DNA from: G965115915 sp965115915
GTDB lineage: Bacteria; Pseudomonadota; Gammaproteobacteria; Eutrophobiales; Eutrophobiaceae
Length of the DNA stretch: 64,000 nucleotides
Assembly: GCA_965115915.1 (NCBI GenBank)
Contig: OZ220483.1
Location: forward strand, 434,001-498,000
Direction of reading: 5' to 3'
Each line of letters opens with the position of its first letter. Positions within the stretch are counted from its first letter, which is position 1. A model generated the notes under the pieces. That model made no database searches. It was not told where the DNA came from and worked only from the letters and a program-made list of their open reading frames with translations. Made by a program: the position numbers and the translations under genes. This document shows positions 17,357-26,108 of this stretch, piece after piece.

Positions 17357-18172
17357 ATGCCGGAGCTACCCGAGGTGGAAACCGTCCGGCGCGGACTCGG
17401 TCCGCATCTGGAGGGGCAGATAGTCACCGGGGTCCGATTGCGCGAAGCCCGTTTGCGTTGGCCGGTACCACCGCGCCTTGGTTGTATGCTTCGGGGCAAG
17501 CGTATCGTCGCTGTGGGGCGCCGGGCGAAGTATCTGTTACTGCAGATGGATGCTGGTCATCTGATGATCCATCTGGGCATGTCTGGTTCGCTGCGTGTAG
17601 TCGCCGTGTCCCGGCGACCGGAGCGGCACGATCACCTGGATCTGTTACTGGGCAATGGGTGTTGTCTACGCTTGCGTGACCCGCGCCGCTTTGGTTCTGT
17701 GCACTGGATCAGTGGTGCGCCGGAACAGCATCCGCTGCTCAGCCGTTTGGGTGTGGAACCGCTGAGCCCCGGTTTTGACGGGCACTACCTTTATACCCGT
17801 GCACGGCATCGCAGGAGTCACATCAAGTCGTTCATCATGGACAGTCATATCGTTGCGGGCATCGGCAACATCTACGCTAACGAGGCCTTGTTTGCCGCCG
17901 GCATTCATCCACTGCGTCAGGCCGGAAGGATATCCCTACTGCGGTGCCAGACCCTGTGCCAGGCCATTGTGCAAACCCTGGAGCGTGCGATCCACGCTGG
18001 AGGGACCAGTCTGCGCGACTTTGTGGATGGCAATGGGCAGCCCGGATATTTCCGTATGGAGTTGGCGGTGTATGGCCGGGCCGGGGAACCCTGTTTGCGT
18101 TGTGATCGTCCTGTGCGGGCGTGCCGCAGCGGACAGCGTTCCACGTTCTATTGTCCCGCCTGCCAGCGTTAG
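17357..18172 (+). CDS. mutM: Formamidopyrimidine-DNA glycosylase
   Basis: Base-excision repair enzyme removing 8-oxoguanine and formamidopyrimidines, with AP-lyase activity. The N-terminus PELPEVETVRRGL supplies the catalytic proline (after Met removal) and Glu. The helix-two-turn-helix region is IVAGIGNIYANEALFAAGIHP. The C-terminal zinc finger has CLRCDRPV and CPACQR (C-x2-C...C-x2-C). 271 residues, normal length. The start is ATG 17357, immediately after the DUF4340 stop; the upstream reading frame is not needed. Confidence 0.97.
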   Translation: MPELPEVETVRRGLGPHLEGQIVTGVRLREARLRWPVPPRLGCMLRGKRIVAVGRRAKYLLLQMDAGHLMIHLGMSGSLRVVAVSRRPERHDHLDLLLGNGCCLRLRDPRRFGSVHWISGAPEQHPLLSRLGVEPLSPGFDGHYLYTRARHRRSHIKSFIMDSHIVAGIGNIYANEALFAAGIHPLRQAGRISLLRCQTLCQAIVQTLERAIHAGGTSLRDFVDGNGQPGYFRMELAVYGRAGEPCLRCDRPVRACRSGQRSTFYCPACQR

Positions 18173-18206
18173 ACGGTCTTGTGTGTCCGCATTTGCCCTG
18201 GCTCGT

Positions 18207-18938
18207 ATGCAGATGGCCGAGTTTGTTCTGATCCACGGTTCCTGGCATGATGGTGGTTGTTGGCGTGAGGTGGCCGACTGCCTTGTCAGGGCCGGCCATC
18301 GTGTTCACTGTCCGAGCCTGACGGGGCAGCGTGGCGGAATCCCCGAGTCGGGCCCAGGTCACAGTGATTGTACTGCACGGGCCCTGCGGCATATCCGCCA
18401 GCATGTTTCTGGCGACTGCATACTGGTCGGGCATAGTACCGGGGGGACGGTTATTGCCAGGTTGGCAGAGCGGATGCCGGAGCGCATACGCCAACTCGTA
18501 TTTGTTAACGCCTTCGTGTTGCTTGATGGGCAATGTGTACTGGATGAGTTGCCCTTGACGCATCGTCAACTCATGCATCGGCTGGCTGTCCGGGGTCGCA
18601 TTGAGTTGCCTTACCCGATCTGGCGACGACAGTTCATGAATGATGCCACACCGGGTCTGGCCCGGCAATGCCACCGGAGACTCGTGGCGCAGGATATGGC
18701 TTTCTTGCAGGAGCGTCTGGAGCTGGAAACTTTTTATCGTCTGGATATCCCGCGCTGCTATATCCATGCTACCGATGATATCCTGCTGTCCGGCGTCGGG
18801 GATTATGGTTGGCATCCGCACATGAGCCAGCGTCTCGGTGTATTCCAGCTATTGGAGATGCCCGGTGGACACGAGATGTTGTTTACCCGTCCACGGGAAC
18901 TTGCATCCCGCCTGATGGTGGCTGTTGACCAGACATAG
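18207..18938 (+). CDS. Alpha/beta hydrolase, esterase-like
   Basis: About 243 residues. Oxyanion motif LIHGSWHDGGCW, nucleophile elbow VGHSTGGTV (Ser), acid in IHATDD, catalytic His in PGGHEMLF: a complete catalytic triad. It resembles the hydroxynitrile lyase/methyl-esterase branch (MES-like). Substrate unknown. ATGs at 18207 and 18213 are both possible starts. It follows mutM by 34 nt and converges on ggt. Confidence 0.8.
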   Translation: MQMAEFVLIHGSWHDGGCWREVADCLVRAGHRVHCPSLTGQRGGIPESGPGHSDCTARALRHIRQHVSGDCILVGHSTGGTVIARLAERMPERIRQLVFVNAFVLLDGQCVLDELPLTHRQLMHRLAVRGRIELPYPIWRRQFMNDATPGLARQCHRRLVAQDMAFLQERLELETFYRLDIPRCYIHATDDILLSGVGDYGWHPHMSQRLGVFQLLEMPGGHEMLFTRPRELASRLMVAVDQT

Positions 18939-18999
18939 TGAAGCCCTCGGTCCGGGTCATGGCCTGGAATCCCTTGTGTCTGCCCGGGTTCGCTTGGTA

Positions 19000-20706
19000 T
19001 CAGTGTTCCGGTAGTCGCTGATTTACCTGGGCCAGACCTTCGCCGCGCGGGTCGCTGGCGGCATGCAGTTCGTTTTTGTCCCGTAACCACAGGATGGCCT
19101 GCATATTCCCGTAGCGGCGGTTTTTCTCCTTCAGACGGTGTCCCATATCGCGCAGTTGTTGCTGTTCCTTCAGGTTCAGCCCGCCCTGTTCGAACTGCAC
19201 TTCATCCGGCAGGTGCTGGTGATGGTAACGGGGCAGTGCGACCCAGGAATCGGGCAGATGTCCTTCGGCCATGTCCAGCACCGCCAGCAGTACCATGCTG
19301 ATGATGCGGCTGCCTCCCGGGGTACCCAGGATGCCGATCCGATCCGGTGTCTCAACGAAGGTCGGGCTCATGCTTGACAACGGCCGTTTGCCTGGTTCAA
19401 TGCGGTTTGCGGCCCTGCCGACCAACCCGTAGGTGTTGGGGCTGTCGGTGACGATGGCAAAGTCGTCCAGTTCATTGTTCAGCAGGATGCCGGTATTCGG
19501 GACGGTGAGACCGGTGCCAAAGGGCAGGTTGACGCTTAGCGTGGCCGCCACCCGATTGCCTGCGCGGTCGATGATGGAAAAATGTGTGGTGTCGTTCCCC
19601 CGGGCGCGTTCAGCCGGGGCGATCTGGCTGCGGCTGGCTCGCGCCATGTCGATCTCATCGCTTAGCCGACGCAGGTATCCCTGATCCAGCAGTGTTTCCA
19701 GCGGCGAGTCCGTGATGAAATCAGGGTCACCCAGATGGATGGCGCGGTCCCGGTATGCGCGGCGCATCGCCTCTATGATCACGTGCTTTCGTGTCGGCGC
19801 AGACAGTTTGCCAAGGGTGAAATGTTGCAGAATACCAAGGGTTTGACTCAGCACTACGCCACCGGAAGAGGGTAGTGCGGCGGACACGATGCGCATATCG
19901 TGATAGTTGAATGTCACCGGGGTGCGTTCCTTGACCTGGTAGTTTGCCAGGTCGCTGGTTTGCCAGATCCCGCCTGCCGCGCTGACTCCGCGCAATAGCC
20001 GTTTTGCGATCGCACCGCGATAGAAATCGGCCGCGCCATGCCGAGCGATGCGTTCCAGTGTCCATGCCAGGTCGGTCTGCATGATCCGTGCACCCGGTGC
20101 GGGGAGTTCTCCCCCGGGGAAGAAGATGGAAACACTTTCCGGATAACGCAGCATCACCTCGCGGCGGTATCCGATCAGGCGTCGGTAGCGTTCGGTTACT
20201 GTTATCCCGTTTCGTGCCAGCGCTATTGCCGGGGCCAGTACCTGCGGCATATCCAGTCGGCCATACTCGCGTAGCATATGTTCCATTCCGGCTACAGTCC
20301 CGGGAATGCCTGCGGCCAGCGCGTGATTGAGTGCCTTGTCCGGGTCGCGTTTGCCATGTGCGTCCAGGAACAACCCGGCGTGGAGCGCCAGCGGCGCGGT
20401 TTCTCGCCCATCGATCATCACCTGGAATTGATCCGATTCCCGGTGCAGTAACCAAAATCCGCCGCCGCCAAGGCCGGAGCTATACGGTTCGACTACCGCC
20501 AGTACCGCGCTGACCGCTACCGCCGCATCAAAGGCATTGCCCCCGGCCCGCAGGATCTGCAGGCCGGCCTTGGTAGCCTGTGGATGGGCACTGGCGACTG
20601 CCTCGCCCGGTGGTGTGGTCGCCAGTGTCGAGTTGCTGGACAGCCACAGTAACAGGTACAGACCGGGCGCTAGCCACCAGCGGTTTTTGCTGGCCTCAGG
20701 TACCAT
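19000..20706 (-). CDS. ggt: Gamma-glutamyltranspeptidase
   Basis: Ntn-hydrolase that cleaves glutathione's gamma-glutamyl bond in the periplasm and self-processes at a threonine. The nucleophile is Thr373 in NDTTHFSIID. Substrate-site motifs are GTPGGSRI and PLSSMSPTFV; the large-subunit start is AHPQATKAGLQILRAGGNAFDAAVA. The N-terminus has a basic stretch followed by a hydrophobic helix (LAPGLYLLLWLSSNSTLA), a signal peptide. 568 residues, normal. Its start overlaps the coaD stop by 11 nt, so it is the last gene of a minus-strand operon. Confidence 0.95.
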   Translation of the reverse strand: MVPEASKNRWWLAPGLYLLLWLSSNSTLATTPPGEAVASAHPQATKAGLQILRAGGNAFDAAVAVSAVLAVVEPYSSGLGGGGFWLLHRESDQFQVMIDGRETAPLALHAGLFLDAHGKRDPDKALNHALAAGIPGTVAGMEHMLREYGRLDMPQVLAPAIALARNGITVTERYRRLIGYRREVMLRYPESVSIFFPGGELPAPGARIMQTDLAWTLERIARHGAADFYRGAIAKRLLRGVSAAGGIWQTSDLANYQVKERTPVTFNYHDMRIVSAALPSSGGVVLSQTLGILQHFTLGKLSAPTRKHVIIEAMRRAYRDRAIHLGDPDFITDSPLETLLDQGYLRRLSDEIDMARASRSQIAPAERARGNDTTHFSIIDRAGNRVAATLSVNLPFGTGLTVPNTGILLNNELDDFAIVTDSPNTYGLVGRAANRIEPGKRPLSSMSPTFVETPDRIGILGTPGGSRIISMVLLAVLDMAEGHLPDSWVALPRYHHQHLPDEVQFEQGGLNLKEQQQLRDMGHRLKEKNRRYGNMQAILWLRDKNELHAASDPRGEGLAQVNQRLPEH

Positions 20707-21187
20707 GATTGAATTTTTCCCGCAGTGCCTCTTCCACCACCGGAGAGACGAAATTGCTGATGTCTGCTGACAGTTCGGCCAGTTCCCGCACCAGCCTGGA
20801 GGAGAGATACAGGAACCTTGGTCCAGGCATCAGAAACACTGTTTCTACCGTTTCATCCAGTTGTCGATTGATGCCGACCATCTGGAATTCGTGTTCGAAG
20901 TCGCTCAGTGCGCGTAGCCCGCGTATGATGACCGAGGCCTGTTCCCTTTGTGCAAACTCCACTGCCAGGCAATCAAAGGCGCAGACCTCTACCGACGGAT
21001 GATCCTGCATCACCTTCGATGCCAGTCGGACGCGCTCTTCAACGTCGAATAGCGGTGTCTTGTGTTTTCCTTCAGCAACGGCCAGAATGACCCGGTCAAA
21101 CAGGTGCATAGCACGTTGTGCCACGTCCCGGTGGCCATTGGTGATCGGATCAAAGGTCCCTGGATATATCGCGGTGATGCCCTTCAT
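20696..21187 (-). CDS. coaD: Phosphopantetheine adenylyltransferase
   Basis: Penultimate step of CoA synthesis, forming dephospho-CoA from phosphopantetheine and ATP. 163 residues with the nucleotidyltransferase motif PGTFDPITNGHRDV, then GLRALSDFEHEFQM, and the C-terminal segment FLYLSSRLVRELAELSADISNFV in place of the usual ISSxxVRE. The start lies inside the rsmD 3' end (38-nt overlap) and it overlaps ggt at its own end. rsmD-coaD is a widespread pair. Confidence 0.96.
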   Translation of the reverse strand: MKGITAIYPGTFDPITNGHRDVAQRAMHLFDRVILAVAEGKHKTPLFDVEERVRLASKVMQDHPSVEVCAFDCLAVEFAQREQASVIIRGLRALSDFEHEFQMVGINRQLDETVETVFLMPGPRFLYLSSRLVRELAELSADISNFVSPVVEEALREKFNHGT

Positions 21188-21773
21188 GTTTGTTCCCAGT
21201 GTCCTGTATCTGTAACAGCCGAGCCTGCACCTTGCCAGCCATCGTTTGTTTGCTGACGCGCCAACCTTCGGGCAGTCTTAGCCCCGGCTCGGATTCCACA
21301 TAGATCAGTGCTCCCGGCCGTAGCATCTGTTGTTCCCGTAGATGGGTCAGGGTGTGTTCCATCAAGCCGCTGTGGAAAGGCGGATCGATGAAAACAATAT
21401 CATATTGTTCCCGATATGTGGAGGTGGAGGTACAGGCCAGTACGTCGGCACACAGCAGTTGGATTCTATCGCTGTGAAAAATGGTTTTTTGTCGTTGCAG
21501 TTGTTGGAAAAGTCGAACATCGCGTTCTACCATCAGTACCCTGGCTGCACCTCGGGACACCGCTTCAAAGCCCAGCGCGCCGCTGCCGGCAAACATGTCC
21601 AGGCAGTTTGCGTCGGTGATGTCGGGTTGAAGCCAGTTGAACAGCGTCTCACGCAGGCGGTCTGGTGAGGGGCGCAGAGTTGGTGTATCGCAGACGGTGA
21701 GTTGTCTATGCCTCCAGCATCCACCAATGATGCGTATCCGGTGTCCGCGCTTGCCTGCTCTGTGCCGTTTCAT
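21150..21773 (-). CDS. rsmD: 16S rRNA (guanine(966)-N2)-methyltransferase
   Basis: Methylates G966 of 16S rRNA using S-adenosylmethionine. SAM-binding motif LDMFAGSGALGFEAVSRGA, catalytic motif IV FIDPPFHSG, and the family N-terminus RIRIIGGCWRHRQL then RPSPDRLRETLFNWL. I use the ATG at 21773 (MKRHRAGKRGHRIRIIGG); the frame is open another 25 codons upstream but with no family character. About 207 residues. It lies next to coaD and near ftsY, as in many gammaproteobacteria, although ftsY is divergent here. Confidence 0.95.
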   Translation of the reverse strand: MKRHRAGKRGHRIRIIGGCWRHRQLTVCDTPTLRPSPDRLRETLFNWLQPDITDANCLDMFAGSGALGFEAVSRGAARVLMVERDVRLFQQLQRQKTIFHSDRIQLLCADVLACTSTSTYREQYDIVFIDPPFHSGLMEHTLTHLREQQMLRPGALIYVESEPGLRLPEGWRVSKQTMAGKVQARLLQIQDTGNKHEGHHRDISRDL

Positions 21774-21825
21774 TGCTGTCAGGTTTTCTCTGCGGGTGCA
21801 CAGTTCGACCACTTGGCACAGTCCT

Positions 21826-23148
21826 TTATGAGTCGGGTGTGTCGCCACCCACGGTTATTGTGGCCATCCGCTGGATGTCCAGATGCCGCTGGAAGGCAGC
21901 TCGTACTTGCTCCAGGTCTACCGCCATTATCCGGTGTACGAAGCGATCCAGGTAATCCAGTGGCAACCGGTTTAGCGCGATCATCGCAACATACTGCAAT
22001 ATGTCGCGGTTGCTGTCTATCTTCAGCGGGAATCCACCAGTGAGGTTTTTTTTGGCCAGCACAAGTTCCTCCTCGCTGGGACCGTTTTCAGTGTACCGCC
22101 GGATGTTCTCGATCAGCAGCGACAGGGCTGCTTCTGCCTGGTCCTCCCGGGTTTGCAGATTGGCGATAAAAAACCCGGATTCGCGGCGCGGGACGAAGTA
22201 GCTGTACACCGCGTAGGATAGTCCCCGCTGCTCACGTATTTCCTTGAACAGGCGCGATACCATGCCGTTCCCACCAAGCACATGGTTGCCGACATACAGT
22301 GGGAAATAGTCCGGGTCGGAACGTTTGATCCCAATCTGTCCCAACAGCACATGGGTTTGTGCCGAAGGGAATGGAATGGCGACACGCTTTGCCTGTTTTT
22401 CTGTAGTCACCGCCGGTAGCACGGGTGCCTGTTCCCCGATCGCCATGTCGGCGAACAGCGTGTCAGCGATGAATTTTGCCTGCCGTTTGCTGATATCGCC
22501 GACCATCACCAGCAGCGCGTTTTTGGTCACATAGTGATCCTGGTAAAACGCCTCTATATGTTCGCGCCGGATTTCCTGCAGGGATTCCTTTGTGCCTTCT
22601 GGCGGATGGGCATACGGATGCCCTTCGTACAGTGCCCGCTGCAGGGCGTCTCTGGCGAGGGCACCCGGGGACTGCTGCTTTGCCTCGATCCCTGTCTGTG
22701 TGCGCCGGATCTGGCGTTGTATCGCATCAATGGGAAAGTTTGCAAGGCTCAGCACCTGTCGCAGCGTGTCCAATGTCTGTGGCAGTGCGCCGCGTCCGGT
22801 CATTGTGCGCACGCCGACAGTGGCCGAGTCCCGATCGGCACCGCTGTAGAATTGTGCCCCGACCGATTCAAACTGTGCGCTGATGGCGTCTGCGTCCATC
22901 TCGGCGGCCCCCTGGTCCAGTAGACTGGCGGTCAATGTGGCTATGCCAGGCCGTTCGCCGTCGCGTGCGCTGCCCGCATCGAATATCACTTGCACATCCA
23001 GCATTGGCAGTTCCGGGGCCTGCACGAAGTACGCCCGTACTCCGCGCTTCGTTTCCCAGTGCTGGATCTGTGGCAGTGCCAGTGCCAGCGTCGGTGCCAG
23101 CATACACAGCACGGCCAGCCACAGACGCGCTGCGCTGCTAATGTACAT
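21826..23148 (-). CDS. M16 peptidase-like protein, catalytically degenerate subunit
   Basis: 440 residues with a signal peptide (AARLWLAVLCMLAPTLALALP) and the two-domain M16 fold: N-terminal ERPGIATLTASLLDQGA and C-terminal EIREQRGLSYAVYSYFVPRRESGFF, the conserved substrate-binding R/Y pair. The HxxEH zinc motif is absent (ATLTASLLDQGA stands where it should be), so it is probably the inactive partner of the active M16 protein encoded just upstream. Such pairs form clam-shaped heterodimers. It overlaps that gene by 11 nt. Confidence 0.9.
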   Translation of the reverse strand: MYISSAARLWLAVLCMLAPTLALALPQIQHWETKRGVRAYFVQAPELPMLDVQVIFDAGSARDGERPGIATLTASLLDQGAAEMDADAISAQFESVGAQFYSGADRDSATVGVRTMTGRGALPQTLDTLRQVLSLANFPIDAIQRQIRRTQTGIEAKQQSPGALARDALQRALYEGHPYAHPPEGTKESLQEIRREHIEAFYQDHYVTKNALLVMVGDISKRQAKFIADTLFADMAIGEQAPVLPAVTTEKQAKRVAIPFPSAQTHVLLGQIGIKRSDPDYFPLYVGNHVLGGNGMVSRLFKEIREQRGLSYAVYSYFVPRRESGFFIANLQTREDQAEAALSLLIENIRRYTENGPSEEELVLAKKNLTGGFPLKIDSNRDILQYVAMIALNRLPLDYLDRFVHRIMAVDLEQVRAAFQRHLDIQRMATITVGGDTPDS

Positions 23149-24559
23149 GTCCTCCTCCTCCGCTGGCGGGTGCCCTCTGCCCGGGTTTCAGTGGCAGTGG
23201 AGACAGTTCCACCACAGTCAGGCTGCCATTTACCAGATAGCGTTGAGCTACCTGTTGGAGTTGCTCGGCGCTGACCCGCTTTATATTGTCCACGTACTGT
23301 TCGCTCAGTCTCCAGTCCAGGCCGATGGTCTCCGTCATGCCGATTAACAGTGCCTGGTAGAACACGGAGTCGCGCTGGTAGAGGTCGCTTGAGATAACCT
23401 GTGCCTTGACCCGCTCCAATTCCGTTGTATCCACCAGTTCTTGCTGCAGTGTCCGTATCTCGCGCCGCAGTGCCAGTTCCAGTTCCCGGATGTCGTGTCC
23501 CTCGGCCGGTGTGCCGCTCAGATCGAAAGTGGTGGTTGGCAGACGCCTGGCCATGTTGTAGCCGGCATTGACTTCGCTGGCGATCTCCGTTCCGCGTACC
23601 AGGCGACTGGGGAAGCGGGCACTGTTCCCGCCTGACAGAATGCCGGCCACCACGTCCAGCGCGTAGGGTTCCCAGGGTTCCATCTGCCATTCCTCGGAGT
23701 TGGTGGCAGCCAGCGAGGGTACCTTGTAGAGCATCAGTAACCAGGGCAGACGTGCCGGGCGTTTTACCTTCAGCCGTCTGTCGCCGGACTGGCGCACCTC
23801 CGAACGCAGAGGCGCAGGCGTAACACCCATTGCCGGGAGTGTGCCGAAATGTTTTTCCACCAATGCCAGCGTGGGTTCCAGTTCCACATCGCCTGCGATC
23901 ACCAGTATGGCATTGTCCGGTCCGTACCAGCGCTGATACCATTGCCACAGGTCGGATACCTGCATGGACTCCAGGTCTTGCATCCAGCCGATGATCGGTT
24001 GCCGGTACGGACTGGTCTGATACGCTGTTGCCATCGCCGCTTCCCAGGTGTAGGACTGTGGTGCGTCTTCCGTACGCAATCGCCGCTCCTCTTTTACCAC
24101 CTCGATCTCTTTTGCGAACTCGTCCGCATCCAGCAACAGATTGCGCATCCGGTCAGCCTCCAGTTCCAGGCTGATTTCCAGTCGAGAACGTTCCAGGGTC
24201 TGAAAATAGGCGGTGTAATCCTTGCCGGTGAAGGCGTTTTCCTGGCCGCCATTCTCGGAGATGATGCGTGAGAACTCCCCCGCTGGATAGTTGCGGGTAC
24301 CCTTGAACATCATGTGCTCCAGCGCATGGGAGATACCGGTGATCCCGTCATGTTCATAGCTGGAGCCAACCCGGTACCATACCTGCGACACCACGATCGG
24401 GGAGCGATGGTCCTGTCGGATCAACACCTTCATGCCGTTTTCCAGTTGGTGTTCGGTGACCTTTGCCGCCAACTGCGTAGTGGAGACAGCGAGTCCCGTC
24501 AGGAGCAGGCAGTACAGGTAACATCGTGTCGGTCTGATGCGGTGGATCAAGCTTGGCAT
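23138..24559 (-). CDS. M16 zinc metallopeptidase, catalytic subunit
   Basis: 473 residues. The inverted zinc motif HALEH is at residues 78-82, with third ligand Glu158 in VVKEERR, at the spacing expected for M16. A hydrophobic N-terminal segment (CYLYCLLLTGLAVSTTQLAAK) points to export to the periplasm. Physiological substrate unknown; family members degrade peptides. First gene of the minus-strand run M16-M16-rsmD-coaD-ggt. Confidence 0.92.
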   Translation of the reverse strand: MPSLIHRIRPTRCYLYCLLLTGLAVSTTQLAAKVTEHQLENGMKVLIRQDHRSPIVVSQVWYRVGSSYEHDGITGISHALEHMMFKGTRNYPAGEFSRIISENGGQENAFTGKDYTAYFQTLERSRLEISLELEADRMRNLLLDADEFAKEIEVVKEERRLRTEDAPQSYTWEAAMATAYQTSPYRQPIIGWMQDLESMQVSDLWQWYQRWYGPDNAILVIAGDVELEPTLALVEKHFGTLPAMGVTPAPLRSEVRQSGDRRLKVKRPARLPWLLMLYKVPSLAATNSEEWQMEPWEPYALDVVAGILSGGNSARFPSRLVRGTEIASEVNAGYNMARRLPTTTFDLSGTPAEGHDIRELELALRREIRTLQQELVDTTELERVKAQVISSDLYQRDSVFYQALLIGMTETIGLDWRLSEQYVDNIKRVSAEQLQQVAQRYLVNGSLTVVELSPLPLKPGQRAPASGGGGHVH

Positions 24560-24723
24560 ACGGCGGGTTCTTTGCGTTGCTGTGCTGAGGAAGAGGTGGG
24601 AAGCCCCTGTCTGTATACTTCTGCCGGCACGGCGCCCTTGTCACTGGCGGGCGCGGCGACTGGGTGCCAATCATAGCACACCCGCCCCGGCTGTGCATCG
24701 TGCTGCGGGGGAGCTGTACCTCC
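24560..24723. other. Intergenic region upstream of the M16 genes, nothing recognised
   Basis: Divergent spacer between the M16 gene (minus) and the repeat and tRNA promoter (plus). No gene or clear promoter for the minus operon was picked out by eye. Confidence 0.4.
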
Positions 24724-24864
24724 ACAGTTTCATCTGCCGTGAACCCGCACCGGCCTTTATCAATCACTCCCCCGGGAGTTCGCGGCAGCCGAGCTGTGAG
24801 GCGCTGGTTGCCGCGGTGGGTGGAAGCCGTACCCCCCGTCTCACTGTACGTGAACCTGCTCAGC
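24724..24864 (+). repeat. Dispersed intergenic repeat, copy B (full core with two half-motifs)
   Basis: First half-motif CAGTTTCATCTGCCGTGAAC plus CCGCAC (to 24750); then a core starting ATCACTCCCCCGGGAGTTCG with GCAGCCGAGC, AGGCGCTGGTTGCCGCGG and GGAAGCCG; then the second half-motif GTCTCACTGTACGTGAACC. The core matches copy A over its whole length. The second motif ends 6 bp before the -35 of the tRNA-Arg promoter. Confidence 0.75.
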
Positions 24865-24867
24865 GGC

Positions 24868-24896
24868 TTGAGTTGCGTCCGGTGTGGGAATAGAAT
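24868..24896 (+). promoter_or_regulatory. Promoter of tRNA-Arg
   Basis: -35 TTGAGT (24868-24873), exact 17-bp spacer, -10 TAGAAT (24891-24896), then a GC-rich discriminator GCC. The tRNA begins about 65 nt further on. Confidence 0.65.
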
Positions 24897-24967
24897 GCCA
24901 CACGGTGCCGTTTGTCGGAGGATTCGGGTCGCGGGCTTTCGCTGTTCTGTATCCCAGTGTGCACTGT

Positions 24968-25044
24968 GCGCCTGTAGCTCAGTTGGATAGAGTGCTGCCC
25001 TCCGAAGGCAGAGGTCACAGGTTCAAATCCTGTCAGGCGCGCCA
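24968..25044 (+). tRNA. tRNA-Arg (anticodon CCG)
   Basis: 77 nt. The acceptor GCGCCTG pairs with CAGGCGC, followed by discriminator G and an encoded CCA. D-arm TAGCTCAGTTGGATAGAG; anticodon stem CTGCC/GGCAG with loop CTCCGAA giving anticodon CCG (reads CGG, Arg); T-loop GGTTCAAATCC. A hairpin with a T-run follows. Confidence 0.98.
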
Positions 25045-25048
25045 GCCT

Positions 25049-25083
25049 CCCCTGTTGCGGGTGCGATCTCAGCAGGGGTTTTT
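25049..25083 (+). terminator. Rho-independent terminator after tRNA-Arg
   Basis: CCCCTGTT (25049-25056) pairs over 8 bp, including one G-U, with AGCAGGGG (25071-25078), followed by five T (25079-25083). It overlaps the last codons and stop of the convergent ATPase gene. Confidence 0.75.
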
Positions 25084-25956
25084 ACTCGCCGCCGCAAGTC
25101 CTTGTTGTCCGACCCAGTCGCGGGCGAACTGCTGAGCGCAGCGTCCGCTGCGAGAGCCACGTTCCAGTGCCCAACGCAGTGCGGCCTCGCGGGCCGCATC
25201 GTCCAGTGGGGCATTACCCAGCCGTTCCAGCCAGGCTGCCACGATGTCCAGATATTGTTCCTGGTTGAACGGATGAAAGGCGACCCACAAGCCGAAACGC
25301 TCGGACAGCGAGATCTTTTCTTCCACGGCATCGCTGTGATGCAATTCCCCGTCCAGCAGTGCGCTGTCACGGTTTTCCGATAGCAGTTCCGGTAACAGAT
25401 GACGCCGATTGGAGGTGGCGCAGATCAGGACGTTGTCCGGCAGTGACAGCAGCGATCCGTCCAGTGCGGTTTTTATTCCCCGGTAGCCCGGGTCATCGGC
25501 GCAAAAGCCGAGGTCATCGCAATACAGCAGAAAGGCCCCGTCTTTGCCTCGCAGACAGGCGCTTATATCCGGCAGTTCGTGCAAGTGAGATTTTTCCACC
25601 TCCACCAGCTTCAGTCCCTGTTGCCACCAGTCGTTCAGCAGCGCCTTGACCAGCGAAGACTTGCCGGTTCCCCGTGGTCCCCAGAGTAGCATGTTGTTGG
25701 CCGGCAAGCCCTGTACGAACTGTGCAATATTGCGTGTCAGCAGGGCTTTTTGTCGGTCGATGCAGTGCAATTCGGCCAGTGTGATCGGGTCCGGGTCCGG
25801 TACCGGTTCCAGCCAGCGGCAGGTCTCTGTGTGGTGCCAGCGCAGTGCCTTCGCCGAGTGGATGTCCGGTTGTGCTGTCTGCTCGGCGGGCAGCAGACGT
25901 TCCAGCGCATTTGCAATGCGTGTAGCCTGTTGCGTCAGCTTCTGCGGCAAGGGCAT
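25069..25956 (-). CDS. DUF815-type AAA ATPase
   Basis: About 295 residues. Walker A is WGPRGTGKSSLVKALL, Walker B-like LLYCDDLGF, sensor LICATSNRRHLLPE, and ERFGLWVAFHPFNQEQYLDIV, the usual layout of DUF815 proteins. Biological role unknown. I take the ATG at 25956 (MPLPQKLTQQATRIANALERLLP); the frame is open to 26067 but the extra 37 residues are not family-like. It is divergent from ftsY and its end overlaps the tRNA terminator. Confidence 0.85.
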   Translation of the reverse strand: MPLPQKLTQQATRIANALERLLPAEQTAQPDIHSAKALRWHHTETCRWLEPVPDPDPITLAELHCIDRQKALLTRNIAQFVQGLPANNMLLWGPRGTGKSSLVKALLNDWWQQGLKLVEVEKSHLHELPDISACLRGKDGAFLLYCDDLGFCADDPGYRGIKTALDGSLLSLPDNVLICATSNRRHLLPELLSENRDSALLDGELHHSDAVEEKISLSERFGLWVAFHPFNQEQYLDIVAAWLERLGNAPLDDAAREAALRWALERGSRSGRCAQQFARDWVGQQGLAAASKNPC

Positions 25957-26108
25957 TTCAGTGGTGACTGTCCGGGGGTCAAGGTCGACGGGTGGCAAGG
26001 AAAGTGCGGGCCCGGAGCATTGCACAGCCCGTTGCATTACCACTTGGCTGGCTTGAAATGATACCATGAGCGCCGTTCAAAGTGCATCCGCACTGTATTA
26101 TTGTCGTC

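Noticed and set aside
26082..26093. Weak copy of the repeat half-motif (GTGCATCCGCAC) before ftsY
   Set aside because: Matches 10 of 12 bases but lacks the rest of the motif and the core; could be chance.
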